Positions 27,001 to 42,382 of a DNA stretch of 64,000 nt are shown piece by piece. Source of the stretch: Pempheris klunzingeri (taxonomy: Eukaryota > Chordata > Actinopteri > Acropomatiformes > Pempheridae); assembly GCF_042242105.1 (NCBI RefSeq), contig NC_092024.1, positions 3,419,501 to 3,483,500 of the forward strand. The letters are read 5' to 3'. The first letter of the stretch is position 1. Every line of letters begins with the position of its first letter. The position numbers and the translations under genes were made by a program. The notes below the pieces were generated by a model. It saw nothing but the letters and a program-made list of their open reading frames with translations, did no database searches and had not been told where the DNA came from.

Positions 27001-30000
27001 CAGTCATGCAAGTCAGATATTTATTGCATATATTGCTGTAATCAGTGGCCCCTTTTTTAAAAAGTTAAAAAAAAAAAAAACGCACAGAAAAGACTTTTAG
27101 GATCTTCAGCTGTGCCGGGAGTCCTGTTAATCCTCCACTGCACAGATTAACCATTCAATTGAACATTGTTAGAAACTGCAGATTATATGTAAATAACACA
27201 GCAGCAACACAGAAATCCAAAAAGTTTTTCCCCCAAAAGTTGTCTGAGCTCATTTCTGGAGGGGTGGAAGAGGACTTGACCTTTGTTAGAATATGATAGA
27301 CTCTTAAAGTGCTCAATGTTGAAAAGGAATAATTGGTGATATTTCCTGTGTTATTTCATATTGTAATATATATCACAGGAAAAAGTTTCTCCAATATTGT
27401 GCAGCCCTATTTTGTAGTCCGTAATATTCAGTTATGGTAACATTTTTCTTCCCCCCCCCTTCATTGCAGAGTTTTGTTCTTTGCAGGGAGTCCAGGGCAT
27501 CACTAACACATGCACTCACATGGATGTTAAACAACTGAACCACTACCTGAACTATTTTGAAGTGAAAAATTGAGTAATTGGACAAACTGACCCTTGAAAT
27601 CATCAATTAAGGTTTGGGTCGCCCCACTTTGACCAACTACTTAGTGTAATTTCACGGCCACAGCACTTGGGTGTGCATTTGGATGTTAAGTCAAATGTTT
27701 AGATGAATTAAGTTGAGCTTGTTTCAGTTGTAGAATAGCTTGTAGTTGCAATGCCCTCAGGTCTGTGTCCCTGAAACATCCAATGCCGTGGCTTCCAGTA
27801 GACTAATAGACTGTTGGTGCCACTAGAGCCCCGTTATCATCCGTTTGAAAGAACCTGGCTTCTAATAGCACAGACATTTTATACACATACACACAAATAC
27901 TTAAGCTGGGAATGTTAGATTCAGCTGCCCGTTCCCACTAGTAGAAATGTAGAAACACTTTCTTAAAACTCTTTTTATTCATAGAGTTGCTTATAGCTGC
28001 TCTTTGTTTCAGTTTTCTCTTCCTGTAATTCTGTCAGTCTCCATTAGTCTTTGTGGTGTAGTGTCTCTACTGTCTCTGCACCTCCTATTGCTATGTCTTT
28101 TAATTCCGACACCTTTCATCCTCCCATTTCTGTCTCTGCTTCCATTGTCCTAACCTGTGGCTTGCCATGCTGTTTAGTTCTGCCAATGGTGTGGCAGCCT
28201 GACATGCGAGACATTAGTGGCACATCTGTTAGCTCTTAGCCTGATCATCCGAGCCCATGCCAAGCTCCAACACCAGCCAGTCCTCTAGGAGAAAACACTT
28301 AGGCCTGTCTCTTTTCATGTCTCTGTTCCGCTTCCAGCTTCATAATATCTGCTTTCATCACCCATATTAACTCTTTTATTTATTTATTTTGTGTACGTGT
28401 GTTTCTACCTGCGTTTTCTTATAAGTGATCCTCATTTCTCTTCCTTGTCTCCTCCTCTCTTACCTAACCTTACTCAACAGGACTCATTCTGAGCATTCCA
28501 TATGTAACTGCAGACGCTGTAATAATAAGAAAGCAGCTGACAGGCTTAGCAGGCGTGTCGGTGCTGCCATAATTTAATGGCTTCAGCCTGTGTTTCTTAT
28601 GTGTTCAGTTGCTGCTTTCTTGATTTGATGTACAACACTTACTCCATTTCTATAACTATCATGTGTGTACCTCCAATAAATGTTTCTTATAGGACCCTAA
28701 TCACTTAGGAGGTATAACTAACATTCTGTTGCAAATGACAACCTACCTATTTTTTTACTCTCTCAATGATATTATTATGCATCCATATTGTGCATTGTGC
28801 TCTATCTATGCATGTAGCTGTTTTAATTGAAGCAAAAGTCTCCATACTCCAGCCACCAGTAGCCCAAAACATTTTGTAATTCACCAGCAGCCTCATAAAT
28901 AGATGATGATGTTTTGAAGTCAAAGTGCTACAAGGCTCAACTTCGACACCACTTCAATTGATTTGTTGACTAAACAAAGCAGGACCTGATGTTGGTACAA
29001 CACGAGACATCGAGGTCTCTCTTGCTCCCTGTAGTTTAGAACAGAAAGCTGATAGCTAGCCGTATCACTGTCAGCTGATACCTCTGCTGTCTGCCAAATG
29101 TTTCTGCCTGTAGTTTGTGAAACAAGATCAATTATAGCACGTTTGCACTGCTAAAATATATACATATATATGAAAAAAGAATGTGTCGTCATCTTCCTTC
29201 TCAGTATCTTGTCACTCTACAGTGCATTTCTAATGAAGCAGAAATACTGTGCACACCTATAAAGGGTTGGGGGGGGGGGCTGGCTGTCAGGAAAGGTAGC
29301 ACAGCTTGTTTTTTATCCCTGCTTGAAATGGAGACATAAGTTGATTTCTCTTCAGTGTGTTGCTTTTGATGTCTATGCATGTCTGCCTGCCTGCCCAATA
29401 TGTCAGGACTAGACAGGCTGGCATCAGTTCAGCCACCACATGCCAAATCCAAAAGACTCTCTGAAGCATTAATCAGAGTGAGAGATGGTCAAGAGCTGCC
29501 GGTTTCCTTCCTTCCACCTAATATGGTCCAAGCTAGCCGGTGAATGTCAGGGCAGCCACACTGTTTTTCCAAAGCTGCCAGCTAGACTCAAGGCCAGCAG
29601 AGGAAATAGATTTTGGAGGGCTTAGAGCTCATGCTGCTGGAGAAAAGATGGGCACATCAGAAAAGAGGATGCAATGACATTTAGGCTTTTCATGACTGCA
29701 GGAGCAATTAATATGGGTGTTTGAAGGTGGGGACTTCAGTACTCTGAACCACATAATTTTCTCTTTCTTCCTTTTTACATGTATCTACGTGTTTGGTTTG
29801 TTCCCCAAGTGGGTATATTTGAATAGAAACTCATGCATGTTTCATGCATATTAAGTAAAGCCAATAATCTCTCCATTTGGTATGTGTGGGATGAAAACAG
29901 AGGCATCGTACAAGTATGATTCACTTCATGGGGTATTATGCCCTGACAAAGACCTAGTGCTAAAAGTGTTGGATTTATATTGCCCTGATAAAAAATGAAT

Positions 30001-33000
30001 GTGATATCCAGAGTGCTTTATCTGATTCAAATTATTCCCATTCTGGATAGGGTTCTAAAAAATGTTGATAGCTGGCTCAGCTCCTTCATACGGACCTAGA
30101 CAGAAAATGGCAGTACTTTAGCTTCTAGGTTCAATAGGTAGCTTAGATTTAGATAAAGAACAAAACTTCCTCTATTTGGCTGGACAACTGATCATGATCC
30201 TTGAAATGCAAATTACAAGTTATCAATTTTTAAAGAATTTTAAGAACATAAGAGATAATTGTACCAATCTGATAACAATCGATACTCTGAAGGCATGGCA
30301 ATCAACCGATTAACTTCCACATTTACCCCAGTCATTAACAGTCCTTATTTTGCATGACTATTTGATCCTGGCTTCTAGCAATGACATACAAAAGATAGAA
30401 TTAATTTGGGAGACTTACTTTCAAATAATAGTCTAATGTCATGTGACCAATTGATAAAGAAAATATCATCTCCCAAAACAAGATTTAGTTTTTCATTTCA
30501 TACAAATTATACTAATGCTGGACTTGATACTACACGAGTTTTAAAATCCTGATTTGAAAATCGGGTTACATCACACATGAGGAGAGTCTTCACACATGTT
30601 CTTTTCTCTAATCTCAAACATGCACACACTACAAGATTAGAAAAATAATGACATATCACACACTATAAGCTATAATCAGAGTTCCCAGAAGGAGCAATGG
30701 ACCACCTCTCATGGGGTAGCACATGTAAGCAAACCGGAGACTGACTGGAGCAACTCAAAAAACAAAAGCACAATGCTAAACAAGTCAGTTTTAATCCCTG
30801 TCAACAGTAGCATGCTAGCTAGCATTAGCCTCACGAATAAGATGGTTACCGTTATTTGGTTGCTCTTTCTAGAATTCTCTCATTATCTATTGTGGTCTTC
30901 AAAGTGGTGAGGTAATTATCCCGATTTTGAATCCGAAATATCGAAAGCATTTGAGATTATTTGGGCGGCTCGGTTGAGTCTGGATCTTGGATCTGTAAAA
31001 CCCCTCACATTTCCAGATAATCTGCATGGGACGTCGGTACCAACAAAGGTATCAGACAAGATTTCTCTTCCGATCATTGGTTGGTGTGAATCGAGGATAA
31101 ATCCTCTTACAACTCCTGTAGTGTGACCCCAGTTTAAGAGTACGGCTTTTATAGATTATCCAAAGATATGTGCTATTGAGAAAATGCTGTTTCAAACAAT
31201 CATGGCAGCTGTCCCTCAGTAAAATGATGTAATGCATGGCATGTCTCCTACTAATACAGAGACAGTCTATGGGAGAAGGCACTGTTGATGAGGAGACATG
31301 GGAGGATATTTGGAATGTCCTTATATCCTCACTAATGTGGGCTAATACAACAACTCTTCAAAAATCTAACCTTCACAAAAGTTCTAATATTCAGTTTTTG
31401 TTGAAAGTGTTTTAGAGAGGTGTAGATTGAACTCAGTTCAATCAGTTTGGAGGATGCAGCTTGTGGCGCTGTTGAATTGAATTGCATTATACAGAGAGCT
31501 GTTTCTCTCACTCATTGATATAAAGGTGGACAAAATGCTAAAAAAAATGGATAAATGAATTGCACTTGTGAACCGTCCTTCTCTTCTGACTACTCAAAGC
31601 ACTTTACACTTCATGTCAACATTTACCCCATTCACATACATTCATGCAGCAGCTGCCATGAAAAGTGCCAGTCTCCTCATCAAGAGGAGTTTCTAATCAG
31701 TCACATACTAGATTGCTTTAGAAGCAATTTGGGGTTCAGTACCTTGCACAAGGACACTTCAACATACCGCCTCTAATAGAAAAACCTGCCAGCATAACAG
31801 AGTACAGTTCAACAACATCACAAACTACATCCTCCAAATAGTTGTTTGATGATATATGAATTAGCAAAAGCTCATATATGGATCATTTGAACTGAAAATC
31901 AATACGATTTTCATATTGTTGTTAGGGATTGCTTGTTTTCCAAGTATTAGGTCTTAACCAGGGGTCGTCTGATCACATATGATAGTAATCTCATTTTATT
32001 TAATGTTTGGTTATTTTCATTTTTGGCAATTGTTTTCTTTAATGTTTGGCAATTAAAGATACTTCTTAGAACCCACATGATTCTCCCTTCTCTAACGTAC
32101 ACATCCAGTTTTAAGTACTCTATCATCTCTGTTTAGCTGGGACTGCTTTTGTCAGTGTCCTTGCCAAAAACTTAATTCAGATGCCAAACTCAAATACACA
32201 GCCCATCACCAGAGAGAGAACCCAGCTCGAGCCTTTCTCCAAGATGAGAGCTAGCTTAATCACATTAGATGCAGCTTCCTCTCCCTGTAGCGATAAGACC
32301 CTGCAAACATGCTTGTTGGATTTTAACACCTTGTAGGTCTGCTTGTAGACTTGGCTTTGGCTTGAGGAAAATGTGAGACTGTACCATAAGTAAACGAAAG
32401 CTCCTTTTGATTATGATCCGTGTCTTGAACATCACAAGATGTTAGTGGTGGCTTTTTATTTCCATGTTGGCATTTGTATCCCTTAAATGCTGACTACTGC
32501 ACTGTTAAATGCCAATAAACATCAAAAAGCTGGCACCAATTTAAATGAATCACCACAGATAGTGGAGTTCACGAGGTTGGATTGATTCTGCCATCCTGTT
32601 GGCCTCCAACTCAAGAAATTAAAAAAGTGAAATAAATCTGCCAGCATGCAATGCTGACTCTAAGATGTGGTCCAGAGATGCCCTCACAGTGACCGGGTAC
32701 AGTCTGTTTAACTCACGTCGTTGCCCTTGCCATGACGATATACTTAGTGTCTGTGACATAGTGCAGAGATATGTGTCTGGTTGCACTAAATAATGAATTA
32801 AACCCTTGTTTTGAATGACAGTCCAATCATAAATCATGGTGGTACTTAAACCACAACTGTGACTCGCTTCCTCCCTCCTCTTCCCTCTGAGTGTAGCCAG
32901 CCGCCTTAGGTCACATTCATGTTTGACTTCATTGTTATTGGCTGAATAATAAGTAATAGCTGTGGAGCCAGATGAAAAAGACTATTTCTAAGCCACTTGA

Positions 33001-36000
33001 CATCTTAACTATTACATTTGTGGATTTCTTGTGCATGGACCTCAGCCTATCCTCTCTTATTGTGACTGACAAAGCAGGCATGTTGGCAAAGGAGATGGAG
33101 TTTAATAGAGTTCAATGTGACACAGAGACTGAGACAAACTGTTTGGAAGCAGGTGTAGCAGTAGTTAACATGGGCTGAATTAAAACAAGCAGAATGATGA
33201 ATGCATGTCAGAGAATCTTAACCTTGCAGAGCCTCACAGTTGTTTGTAATTCCCCATGGGTAATTAAAAGGTCTTGGTGTCAATTGTTGTTTGTGTTCAC
33301 CAGGAACAAAGTGAAGCGTTCTTTCTGGGTGTTGCATCCAAACACCCAGGACTGCTTTAAGTAACATCGTCACAGGTTTATCCAAACCCAGTACAACTTA
33401 CAGCGCACATGATCAAAATTACACAGATTGTAGGAGAAGCTGTAAAGAGTGATTTTACACTCTTAAAAGTCCCTTCGGCAAAACAGCTTTCCTGTCTTTC
33501 CTCACAGTGTTGCTTCATTGTTGGCTGGTATTCTAGGTTTACAGTTACACGGACACGAGATACAGAAATGATAGTCTGCAGATGATGGAGCTACAGGGGA
33601 CAAGAGCAGAGGCATTTACAGGAATAGAGCTGTCACTGTAGAGCTGTTTTGTGTTAGCACACGAGAGAAAAGACAAAAACAGGACAATGGAAAACAAACA
33701 TGTTGAGTAATCGGACTGGACTGATTGCCCCTTTATGCTGATCATTTGCACTCTCTTGTTCCATCCATTATGCCCTTTCTGTCTCTCTCACACACACATT
33801 TTACTTCCATGCACTTCAGCTTCAGCCCACGGTGTATGCTGTACGTGGATCAGATTAGGTTCTGGTAAAGGCAGTACCACATGACCAACAATACGTTCAG
33901 TAACAACTGGTTATCCGCCTTTGTCTCCCTGTGGATCTCATCCGGCTCTTTTAATAGGTCAAATGTCCAGCAGCAGTGTTGCTGAAATTATTCTAGCCTC
34001 GTCCGATATCTGAACAGGCCATTGGTCAAGACATGCTGATCATCACTGTCACTATTCACTTTGTTTCCTTCCCCTTATTTATTATGAAATACACCGTGTG
34101 TGATTCAGTAATAGGCTACTACCTCTCTGTTTTGTGTTTTGGTGCTTTATTTGCATCAAAGTCAATGGATGCTGCTGGGTATGGCGCCCCAGAGTTGGAC
34201 TTAACAGGCCAGGTTATACATTTCGGTCACAAAATCAAACCATCGGGTTGAAATGTTTTTGAATGCCGGGATATTTAAATACCTGCAGCCCACTCAACAG
34301 TAACAGTAGAAGAAAATTGGAAACGACGTAGTGTTTCGCACACATTACCAGCCCATACTGATGCTGCTGTTTTGTGTTGTAGCCACATCAGAAATTAAAG
34401 GAAAATAAAAATGGGTTTGCACAGCAGTCAACCAGAAGTCCCACATTCCTCTGAGGAAGCACCAGCACATCTATTTAGATTGCATTCAACAAGCTTTGCA
34501 TTGTTCAAACTCCTCAGCTGTACAGGTTCAAGTCTGGGCCTCTTAGCATGCCAGTTTTTTTTTTCTGTGCCATGCTGCTTAAACACGTAGTCTTGAATTT
34601 GAATAGCTTTAAATTGAAAAACATTCTCTCTGCTGTTTTAGGTGTATGGCAGGTGCAACTCTTCTTGGCTTGCTTCAGAGCGAGGTCAGACAAGAAATTC
34701 CTCTTCAGTGAATTTCCAGTACCAAAGTGTTTTGCGAAGTTGAAGTCACGTCAGCGGCGCTAGCTGAAAGTTACTCCACTCCTCAAATGTAATTTTGGTA
34801 TTTTCACTTGAAGAAGTCAATAACAAGCCTGACCTGCGGCATGGTGCATTCATTTTTAGAACTAGTTTTATTTAATGTACATGTAATCAAAACAATGGCA
34901 GAAATGCCTTATGCTTGTATTTAGCTGTAAGCACCCTTCGCCCACATTCCCGGTTCCCAACAACAGCAGGACAATGCACACATACAGTACTGTGCAAAAG
35001 TTTCAGGCAGATGTGAAGAAATGCTGTAAAGTAAGAATGCTTTCAAAAATATAGAATTGTTTATTTTTATCAATGTACAAAATGCAAACTGAGTGAACGG
35101 AAGAAAAATCTAATCAAAAATCAATATTTGGTGTGACCACCCGTTGCTTCAAAACAGCATCAGTTCTTCCAGGTACACAGTTTTTGAAGGAACTCAGCAG
35201 GAAGGTTGTTCCAAACATGTTGGAGAACTAATCACAGAGCTTCTGTGGATGTCGGCTGCCTCAGATCCTTCTGTCTCTTCATGTTACACCAGACAGACTC
35301 TATGTTGAGATCAGAGCTCTGTGGGGGGGGCCACACCATCACTTCCAGGACTCTGTTCTTCTTTACGCTGAAGATAGTTCCTAATGACATTGGCTGTATG
35401 TTTAGGGTCGTTGGCCTGCTGCAGAATAGATTTGGGGCCAATCAGACGCCTCCCTGATGGTACTGTATGATGGATAAGTATCTGTCTGTAACTCCATTTG
35501 CAGAAATGCAGCCCCAAACTTGCAGGGAACCTCCAACAGCTTCACTGTTGCCTGCAGACACTCATTGTACCTCTCTCCAGCCCTTTAGGGAGCAAATTGC
35601 CTTCTGCTGCAGCCAAATATGTCAAAATGTGACTCACCAGTCCAGAACACCTGCTGCCATTTTTCTGCACCCCAGTTCTAATGTTTTCATGCATAGTTTA
35701 GTGGCTTGGCCATGTTTCCACGTCAGAGGTTTGGCTTTTTGGTCGCAATTCTTCCATGAAGACAGCTTGTGGCCAGATTTCTCCAGACAGTAGATGGTGT
35801 ACCTGGGTCCCACTGGTTTCTGCTGGTTCTGGGCTGATGGCCCTGCTGGACATCTTAAGATTTAGAAGGGAAGCAAACTTGCAGTTTCCTTTCTGACCAC
35901 TGTGTCTATGGTCCTCAACATGGCCCGTTTCTTTGTGCTTCATCAAAGAGCTTGAACAGCACATGTTGAAACCCCAGTCTGCTCTGAAACCTTTGCCTGG

Positions 36001-39000
36001 GAGAGACTTTGCTGATGCAGTATAACTACCTTGCTCAGTCTTGCCATGATGACCGACCTGTGACACCTTGGTATCAGAGTTTGGCTCTTCCTCCCCCAGT
36101 TTTGAGCCTCCTACAGCTATTTCTGTTTCAGTTAATGACTGTGTTTCAACCTACATATGGAATTGATGATCAATAGCACCTGTTAAATTGTTAATTAAAA
36201 AATCAGCACAAAAAAGTTTATTTAGTTAATAAACCTGTGTTTAGCCTTGATTTAGTCAATTAAGTAATCCTTACATTGTCACTGTTTAGAACATTTGGAG
36301 TGACATCATTATAATTTGGAGTGATATACAGGTTTTGCTATTTAAGGGGATGAATACGAGGAGTATGCTATTATTTTAGAGTCCCTGCCTGGATCACAAG
36401 TTTGGAACCACACAAAGCAGACTGGACCAGAGAGAGGTTAATAGCACAGGTGTAAAGACATGGAGCCAACAGGTGGTTGCTGGGGCAGCACACAGCACCA
36501 GTTCAGTTGTCCCTGAAATAAGTGTTTGCTCTAATTTATTCAAAGAAGAAAATAGTGGCACTTTGAAAAGAAAATAACACCTGAGCATGTTTGGTGGCTG
36601 TTTATCTGCTGCTTCTGTTGAACAAAAACATTGAAAATTGAGTTTTTGATAAATTGGTTGCAGTAGCCATGTTGCTCTGGAGGAATTGTTGAGAGACTTG
36701 TGGACTTGTTCAATGTCATAGTATTTATTTACCCTTTTTATGAGAAAAAAGAGAAGCCTGAAAACAAACAGATATCCAAACATCATGAAAATATTTAGAC
36801 ATAATGAAAACCTTTTTAAGGGAATGCAATGAAAATAAATATGTATGGATTTAGCTGTCTCTTACCTTTTTAAAAACCATTTGCATTCAGACAGATTATA
36901 TTAAGTCTTTTAGTTTTACATGGTTTCCAGTTTGCAAAACTCTTTGTCACCTACCATGTTGAGAATTATAGATTATCACTGCAGTAGATGTGAAACTTTG
37001 GCAGTAAACCTTTGCCACATGTTTTGACTTATTCATCTAAATGTCTTTTTCTAACACTCAGAATACCTTAAAGTGCAGTATGAGGCTTCACTGGTTGATA
37101 GCCTGTTACTGTAAAGTCTCCAGCAGCACAGAAACAGCTCACCTTCAGCATTCTATGACTTTTATGAGACATCATGTAAGATTATGTTCCAAATGGTTTG
37201 TAAAATCCCAGCTAGAACACCAGCATCAGATAATCAAATATGATGCCATATCTGTGCTGTTAAACTTGGAGAGCTTAGAAAGAGCTAGTCTTTCTTTTTG
37301 ATGTTCTTGAATGAGAAAATCCTATCATTTGAAATAGGTCTTTCATGTATTTTATTGATTTATATTTTGTTGATTCATATTCATACTTTGATGGTGTGTC
37401 TGAGCCTGTCTTTGTGTAGTTTCCTTTTGTGTGCAAGACCTTGAAATATCTGCCTGTCTGAACAGAATTGGCTTGTGCCTTTCTGGTTTTAGTCCTACAT
37501 CCTTGCAGGCAGGTTGAGGTCAGCACGTCTGTATGTTAGCCGTCATCATTATATTCCAGTACACTATTCCATCTGTGAAGCTAAAGGCCCCGGTTTTCTC
37601 TCCTTCACATACACAGCAGGATAGCAATTAGTTTCCCTTTATACCTCACCAGGCAACGCCACAGCTTGGCTGACATTGAGCCCCTTATTTAACTTTGTGT
37701 ATGAAGGTGTGAGTGGGTACTGAGTGTGTGAGTCTCTGTGTGTGTGTTCTGTACTTCCCAGTCTACCTGGCTTTATTTTGAAGCTTCAAGCTCTTCGGCC
37801 TGGCCTTTCTCTCTGAGGGATCTCCCACTAGACGCTGATGTACGGTTAAACTTTGGCTGCCAGGATAGAAGTGTACAAATGGCTTTGTGTAGCAGAAAAT
37901 CTACTTTGACACCCCCGCTCACCCACTACTTTACTGCAGGCATCTGTGCCCTACTACAAATGTAGTGAATGTTGATTGGCTGGGTGAAGTGTACTTAAGG
38001 TGTGACCACGGTTGAGCTACAGGATGTTGTTTGCATTGGTTTTGATGTCTGGCCATGAATATTAGTGTGTGGACAAAGTAAATAGGTGATAGGTGATAAT
38101 ATCTAGTGAATATCAGCAGGATCTGAACAATGTAATGCAACACAACGAAACAGCCCTGCAATAACTGTGTACCTTGTTGTTGAGACTGAAAGGTGTCAAA
38201 ATATAATTCTGCAGTAAACGTTATGGTCAGGATTTGTGTCTGCGTTGATTTGGCATTCACTTGTAAGGATTTTGTCCTTCTGGGAAATGGTGATAGTACA
38301 TACATATTTAAATGATGTGACTCATTGATATTTCGTCTGGTATTTCTGTCTTCCTGAGGGTTGTAAAGGAACAAACATAATATACCAAACCAAACTGGAT
38401 TTCATTATTTGCAACAGTTGTCACTAGCATTGTTTTCACTTCATATTGTCCAATGCATGTTATCCTTCAGTAAGAGAAGCTTGAGTGATTGTCCTGAATT
38501 AAAGTCATGTTGTAGAGAATGATTTGAGGCTACAGTAGTTTGACCAGGACACTGGTACTTTTGGTCTGCTAGTCTGTGGGAATGTAGAACTGCTACCAGA
38601 CGTCTGTCTTCATTTGAACTGATAGTGTTGCCTATCGCTGCACTCATGCCATGTCAGCAGAATGGGGAAAAATTGGAAAACGCTTCCAAGATGCTTAGTC
38701 CCTGTTGCTAGCCTGGTAGTTAACCAAACAAATAGATATTAAGCAATATATGTTAGATAGATAGATAGTTTTATTGTCTCACCATCAACTGTAGTAGTTG
38801 ATTCAGAAATACTGTAGCTATCAAAAATTTCCAATTGTGATCTCATAAGAGGTCTTCTGAAATGCTTCAGGAGGATTCCACAGTGTGTTCTTATAGCTCT
38901 TCATTTCACCGGAGAGGAGCTGATATTACTGTAAACGGTATGAATACATAAACCATGGGACTTCTCCTGGTGGTTCAACACTGGTAGCAGAATTGTGCTC

Positions 39001-42000
39001 TCAGTTTTTCACACACTCCCTTCATCTGTTGTCTTCCTCGGTGGAGTCTGCTGAGAGGGCAGAGGAGCAGAGGGAGTATGGAGGAGAGAGTTCTGTAGGC
39101 ACTGATCACAATAGAGATGAATTCAGTAGAACAGAACTCACTGGCTGCATTTCCTCTGCTCTCCTTTAGAAATGTCAAACACCCACATAAGCCTCTATAC
39201 ACCCCCCCTCCCCCTCCCCCATTGACACACAAAGCACCCTGTTAGCAATGCTATGGGTTTCTGTGTAAATGATCTCAAAATGATCTGCCTACACACGATA
39301 TCTCCTACTCTCAGGGTGCGTGAGAGTGCCCAAAGCCGGCTGAGCAATAATGGTATACAGGCTCTACCTTTTATGGCTTGAAAATCACTATGATTGCTCT
39401 CATGCTTACCGTTTAGCCTGTCATCATCGCTGTCTTACTCCACCAAAAACTATTCAGAGCAGTTTGCCACCATTTTCTTCTTTGTATTACTGTCTGTGGA
39501 TTGTGGTGTTAAGTGCATGTTGAATTGCAGCGTGTTGTTCATATTACCTGAATTAGGTTACATTGCAGTCACTGGAACAAATGGTGGTTCTGGTTGGCTA
39601 ATAAGACAGTTGCAGCACAATCAGTGTGGCTCATGAAAAGAGCTAAAATGGTGGTGCTTATTAAAAACAAAGAGCTGTGTGGTTTGTCCATATTAATGCA
39701 TTTTAAAGTAATTGATAGCTACCTTTTATCAGAGCTAAAGATAATTGCAGATCAGTTTAATTTCACCACAGACTCATTGGGGTTCAGTTGTCTTGACACA
39801 AATGATAGCAGGCAACCTGGGGACACATTGCTCCTTAGACAGTGAAACCTAGTGGATACCACTGGCTCACCTTTCAACTTAACTTTCAACTGAGACCTTT
39901 AGAGCGTCTCAAGTGGCGGATTTTACAAATTCCATTTCATTGCGCTGAAGAAATAATGATTTAAACATGAAATTCTGCATAGATTATTGTATTTTAGGTT
40001 TTTAAAGTAGTATGACAATTATTCTGGTGAGACTGCATTACAATTGGAATTTTGCTAGCCATAAGTAACCTGTAGCCCTCGTATAGTGTGCTGCTTTCCA
40101 CTGTTTGGGCTGCGCTGCTCATGCAGTATATTAAGAAGAGGTTGTTATAGGAACGGAGTGCTACACTTAATGAAGACTAAAAAGTTTAGTAGGCTGTAAA
40201 GAGATTCTGACCTATAACATCACTGTCATTTTAAAATATATTTTCAGGCACTTTTGATAAAACTTTTTGTATTGATTTTATAGTGGTGAGTTTCTAAAAC
40301 TTTACCGTGTGATATATTACATCATGCCTTGCTTCATGTTCTAGCAGTGAAATTTATCCATTGTAGCTATCCTCCTGGCTTTTATTGCATTTTACTCACA
40401 AAAGGAATATTCATAACACACACCCACCCCTATAGTGCCACACACACTATAGTACTGTATATGGGAGTCCATTAGGCCCTGAGGGAAACTCATAGAAAAC
40501 ACTGTGCAGTAATGAGATTTTATCTGTCTTCTCTCTTTTATATCTTCTTGTTTTTCTTTCTTTGATTTTCCAAAGATGTGGCTAATGGTAGTACAGGCTA
40601 CAGGCCTCCGCCCAGGACCAAGGAGGTGGTCATCAACGGACAGACAGTCAAGCTGAAATATTGCTTCACCTGCAAGATCTTCAGACCACCACGTGCCTCC
40701 CACTGCAGCCTCTGTGACAACTGTGTGGGTGAGTGAAAGTGCTATTCTCTGGACGTGTTTGGCTGATATTTTCTGCCTTTCACATTCATTGTCAGACACT
40801 TAGTATAATGGAGACGGTCCAGACCATCACCAATCCTCTAGTTTGTGATTTGTTTAGCTTTAACCATCTCACACCTGTTTATATGTCTATGTTTTAAGAA
40901 AGTAGTAGTAGTAGGTCAGTGTAGATCTTATAAACAAGTAAACTGCTGCCTCATTTTAATCTTTAGGTTTATCTGAAAAAAATGCATATCATCTTATTTC
41001 TTGTAAGAATGGCAAATATTGTATTTGTATGTGAGTTTACAAGCCAAGCTAAATGTTTAGTTTATGATGCATATCTGGGAATATACAGTACATGCGCTCA
41101 GAGGCATTGGCATCCACACAGAGGAGAGGGAGGGAATAGTTACGACGAGCAGGAGAACCACAGAAAGACAACAGCGGCATAATGGTTGAGTCTGGCCTCT
41201 CTTCACAGACATCACGTTTTTGTGTCCTCATCAGATGCAACTCCCTCTTTGAATGTCTGTTTCCCCGTTAGAAGTGGGGCTGACTGAAACCCTGGGAGAC
41301 AAAGATGAGGAAGTAGTAAACACAGGAAAAAAAGACAAGGAGGTGGTAATCAGATGCGGCAGATGCACTCTGGCAGGAAGGAAGGCAGTCTGGCAGCTGA
41401 ACAAAAATATGGGAGGGCAGGCGTTTTCACAAACAGGCTATACGCGTCGATACACAGAGGTGGAATTCGTGCACATCTTAGATGGATTGTTATAATCCAA
41501 AATGGATAAAAATGTGACATAAAGTACTATAAGATAGAGCATGAGCAACAGATTTAAACCACTACAATCACAGAAGAAGCTTTAAAAGCTTTTCCAGACC
41601 AAACATGGACTCAGAGCAGTGTGATCTTATGAATCCAAATCCTTGGGCATGAGGTCTAAAAACTATGTTTAGATCATAGTTGTGAGCCACAGATGGGAGG
41701 GAAATGAAGAATGAGAAACAGACACATAGTTGGACTGCCCGTCTTTCAGGTGGGGGGGGGAGCGATGAGCTCCAGTGATGAATGTCTGTCTTAACCGGTT
41801 TCTCTTTCATAAGAACTACTTTCCCAACTGCCCTCAAAGTTCCATGGCTCCACATTCCCAAAGTGAAATCTGGGGTCGGTCAGCTCAGGGTTCACCATGA
41901 GGCTTGAAAGATAAACTGTATGAATGATGGCACAGGGAATAAGTCATATGCAGGAGAAAAGGACCAACATTCACTGATATGATGAGAAAAATGATGCGAA

Positions 42001-42344
42001 ATGAGAGCAGGGGAAACTTATTTTTGTTTCAATAACCCTAGCATTTCCTTTTTTAAAAGTCTGCAGGATTCAGCGTTGGTAACAAACTGGATTGGGACTT
42101 GCTCTTAAACTGGAAAGGGGGAAAGAGTGGTATGAGTGCTTCCCCCGTCTCTGGACTTGTCTCGCTGTCTTTCTCCACCTCCACCTCTGGTGTTGTAAAC
42201 GCCAAGGGGCTAACAAGCTCTTCAATAAGTTAGCAGCCAGAATGGATAGGGCCTCCCTGGTGGACGTGGAGGATGTCACTTCCTTTTTAAGAGGGTTATT
42301 CCCCTCGGAGTGATAGAAGAAGCTTATAAGAGCGCAGAATTATG

Positions 42345-42382
<38 letters not shown>

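Larger units (their letters stand above)
25219..40575 (+). other. zdhhc14: zdhhc14 intron, 15.4 kb
   Basis: The GT-AG ends are clear. It contains the transposon-like element at 26766-27409, an L1-type LINE remnant around 29930-31430, a dispersed repeat at 31555-31790 and a Tc1-type transposase remnant at 34986-36200. No host exon could be supported. Confidence 0.7.

Noticed and set aside
37931..38374. 147-codon open frame on the minus strand
   Set aside because: It is intronic, has no domain or motif, and no splice or start context.
38755..38771. Short GATA run (tagatagatagatag)
   Set aside because: It is only about four units long and too short to report as a microsatellite or as a diagnostic LINE tail.
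40392..40799. 135-codon antisense open frame
   Set aside because: It is the reverse-strand shadow of the zdhhc14 Cys-rich exon.
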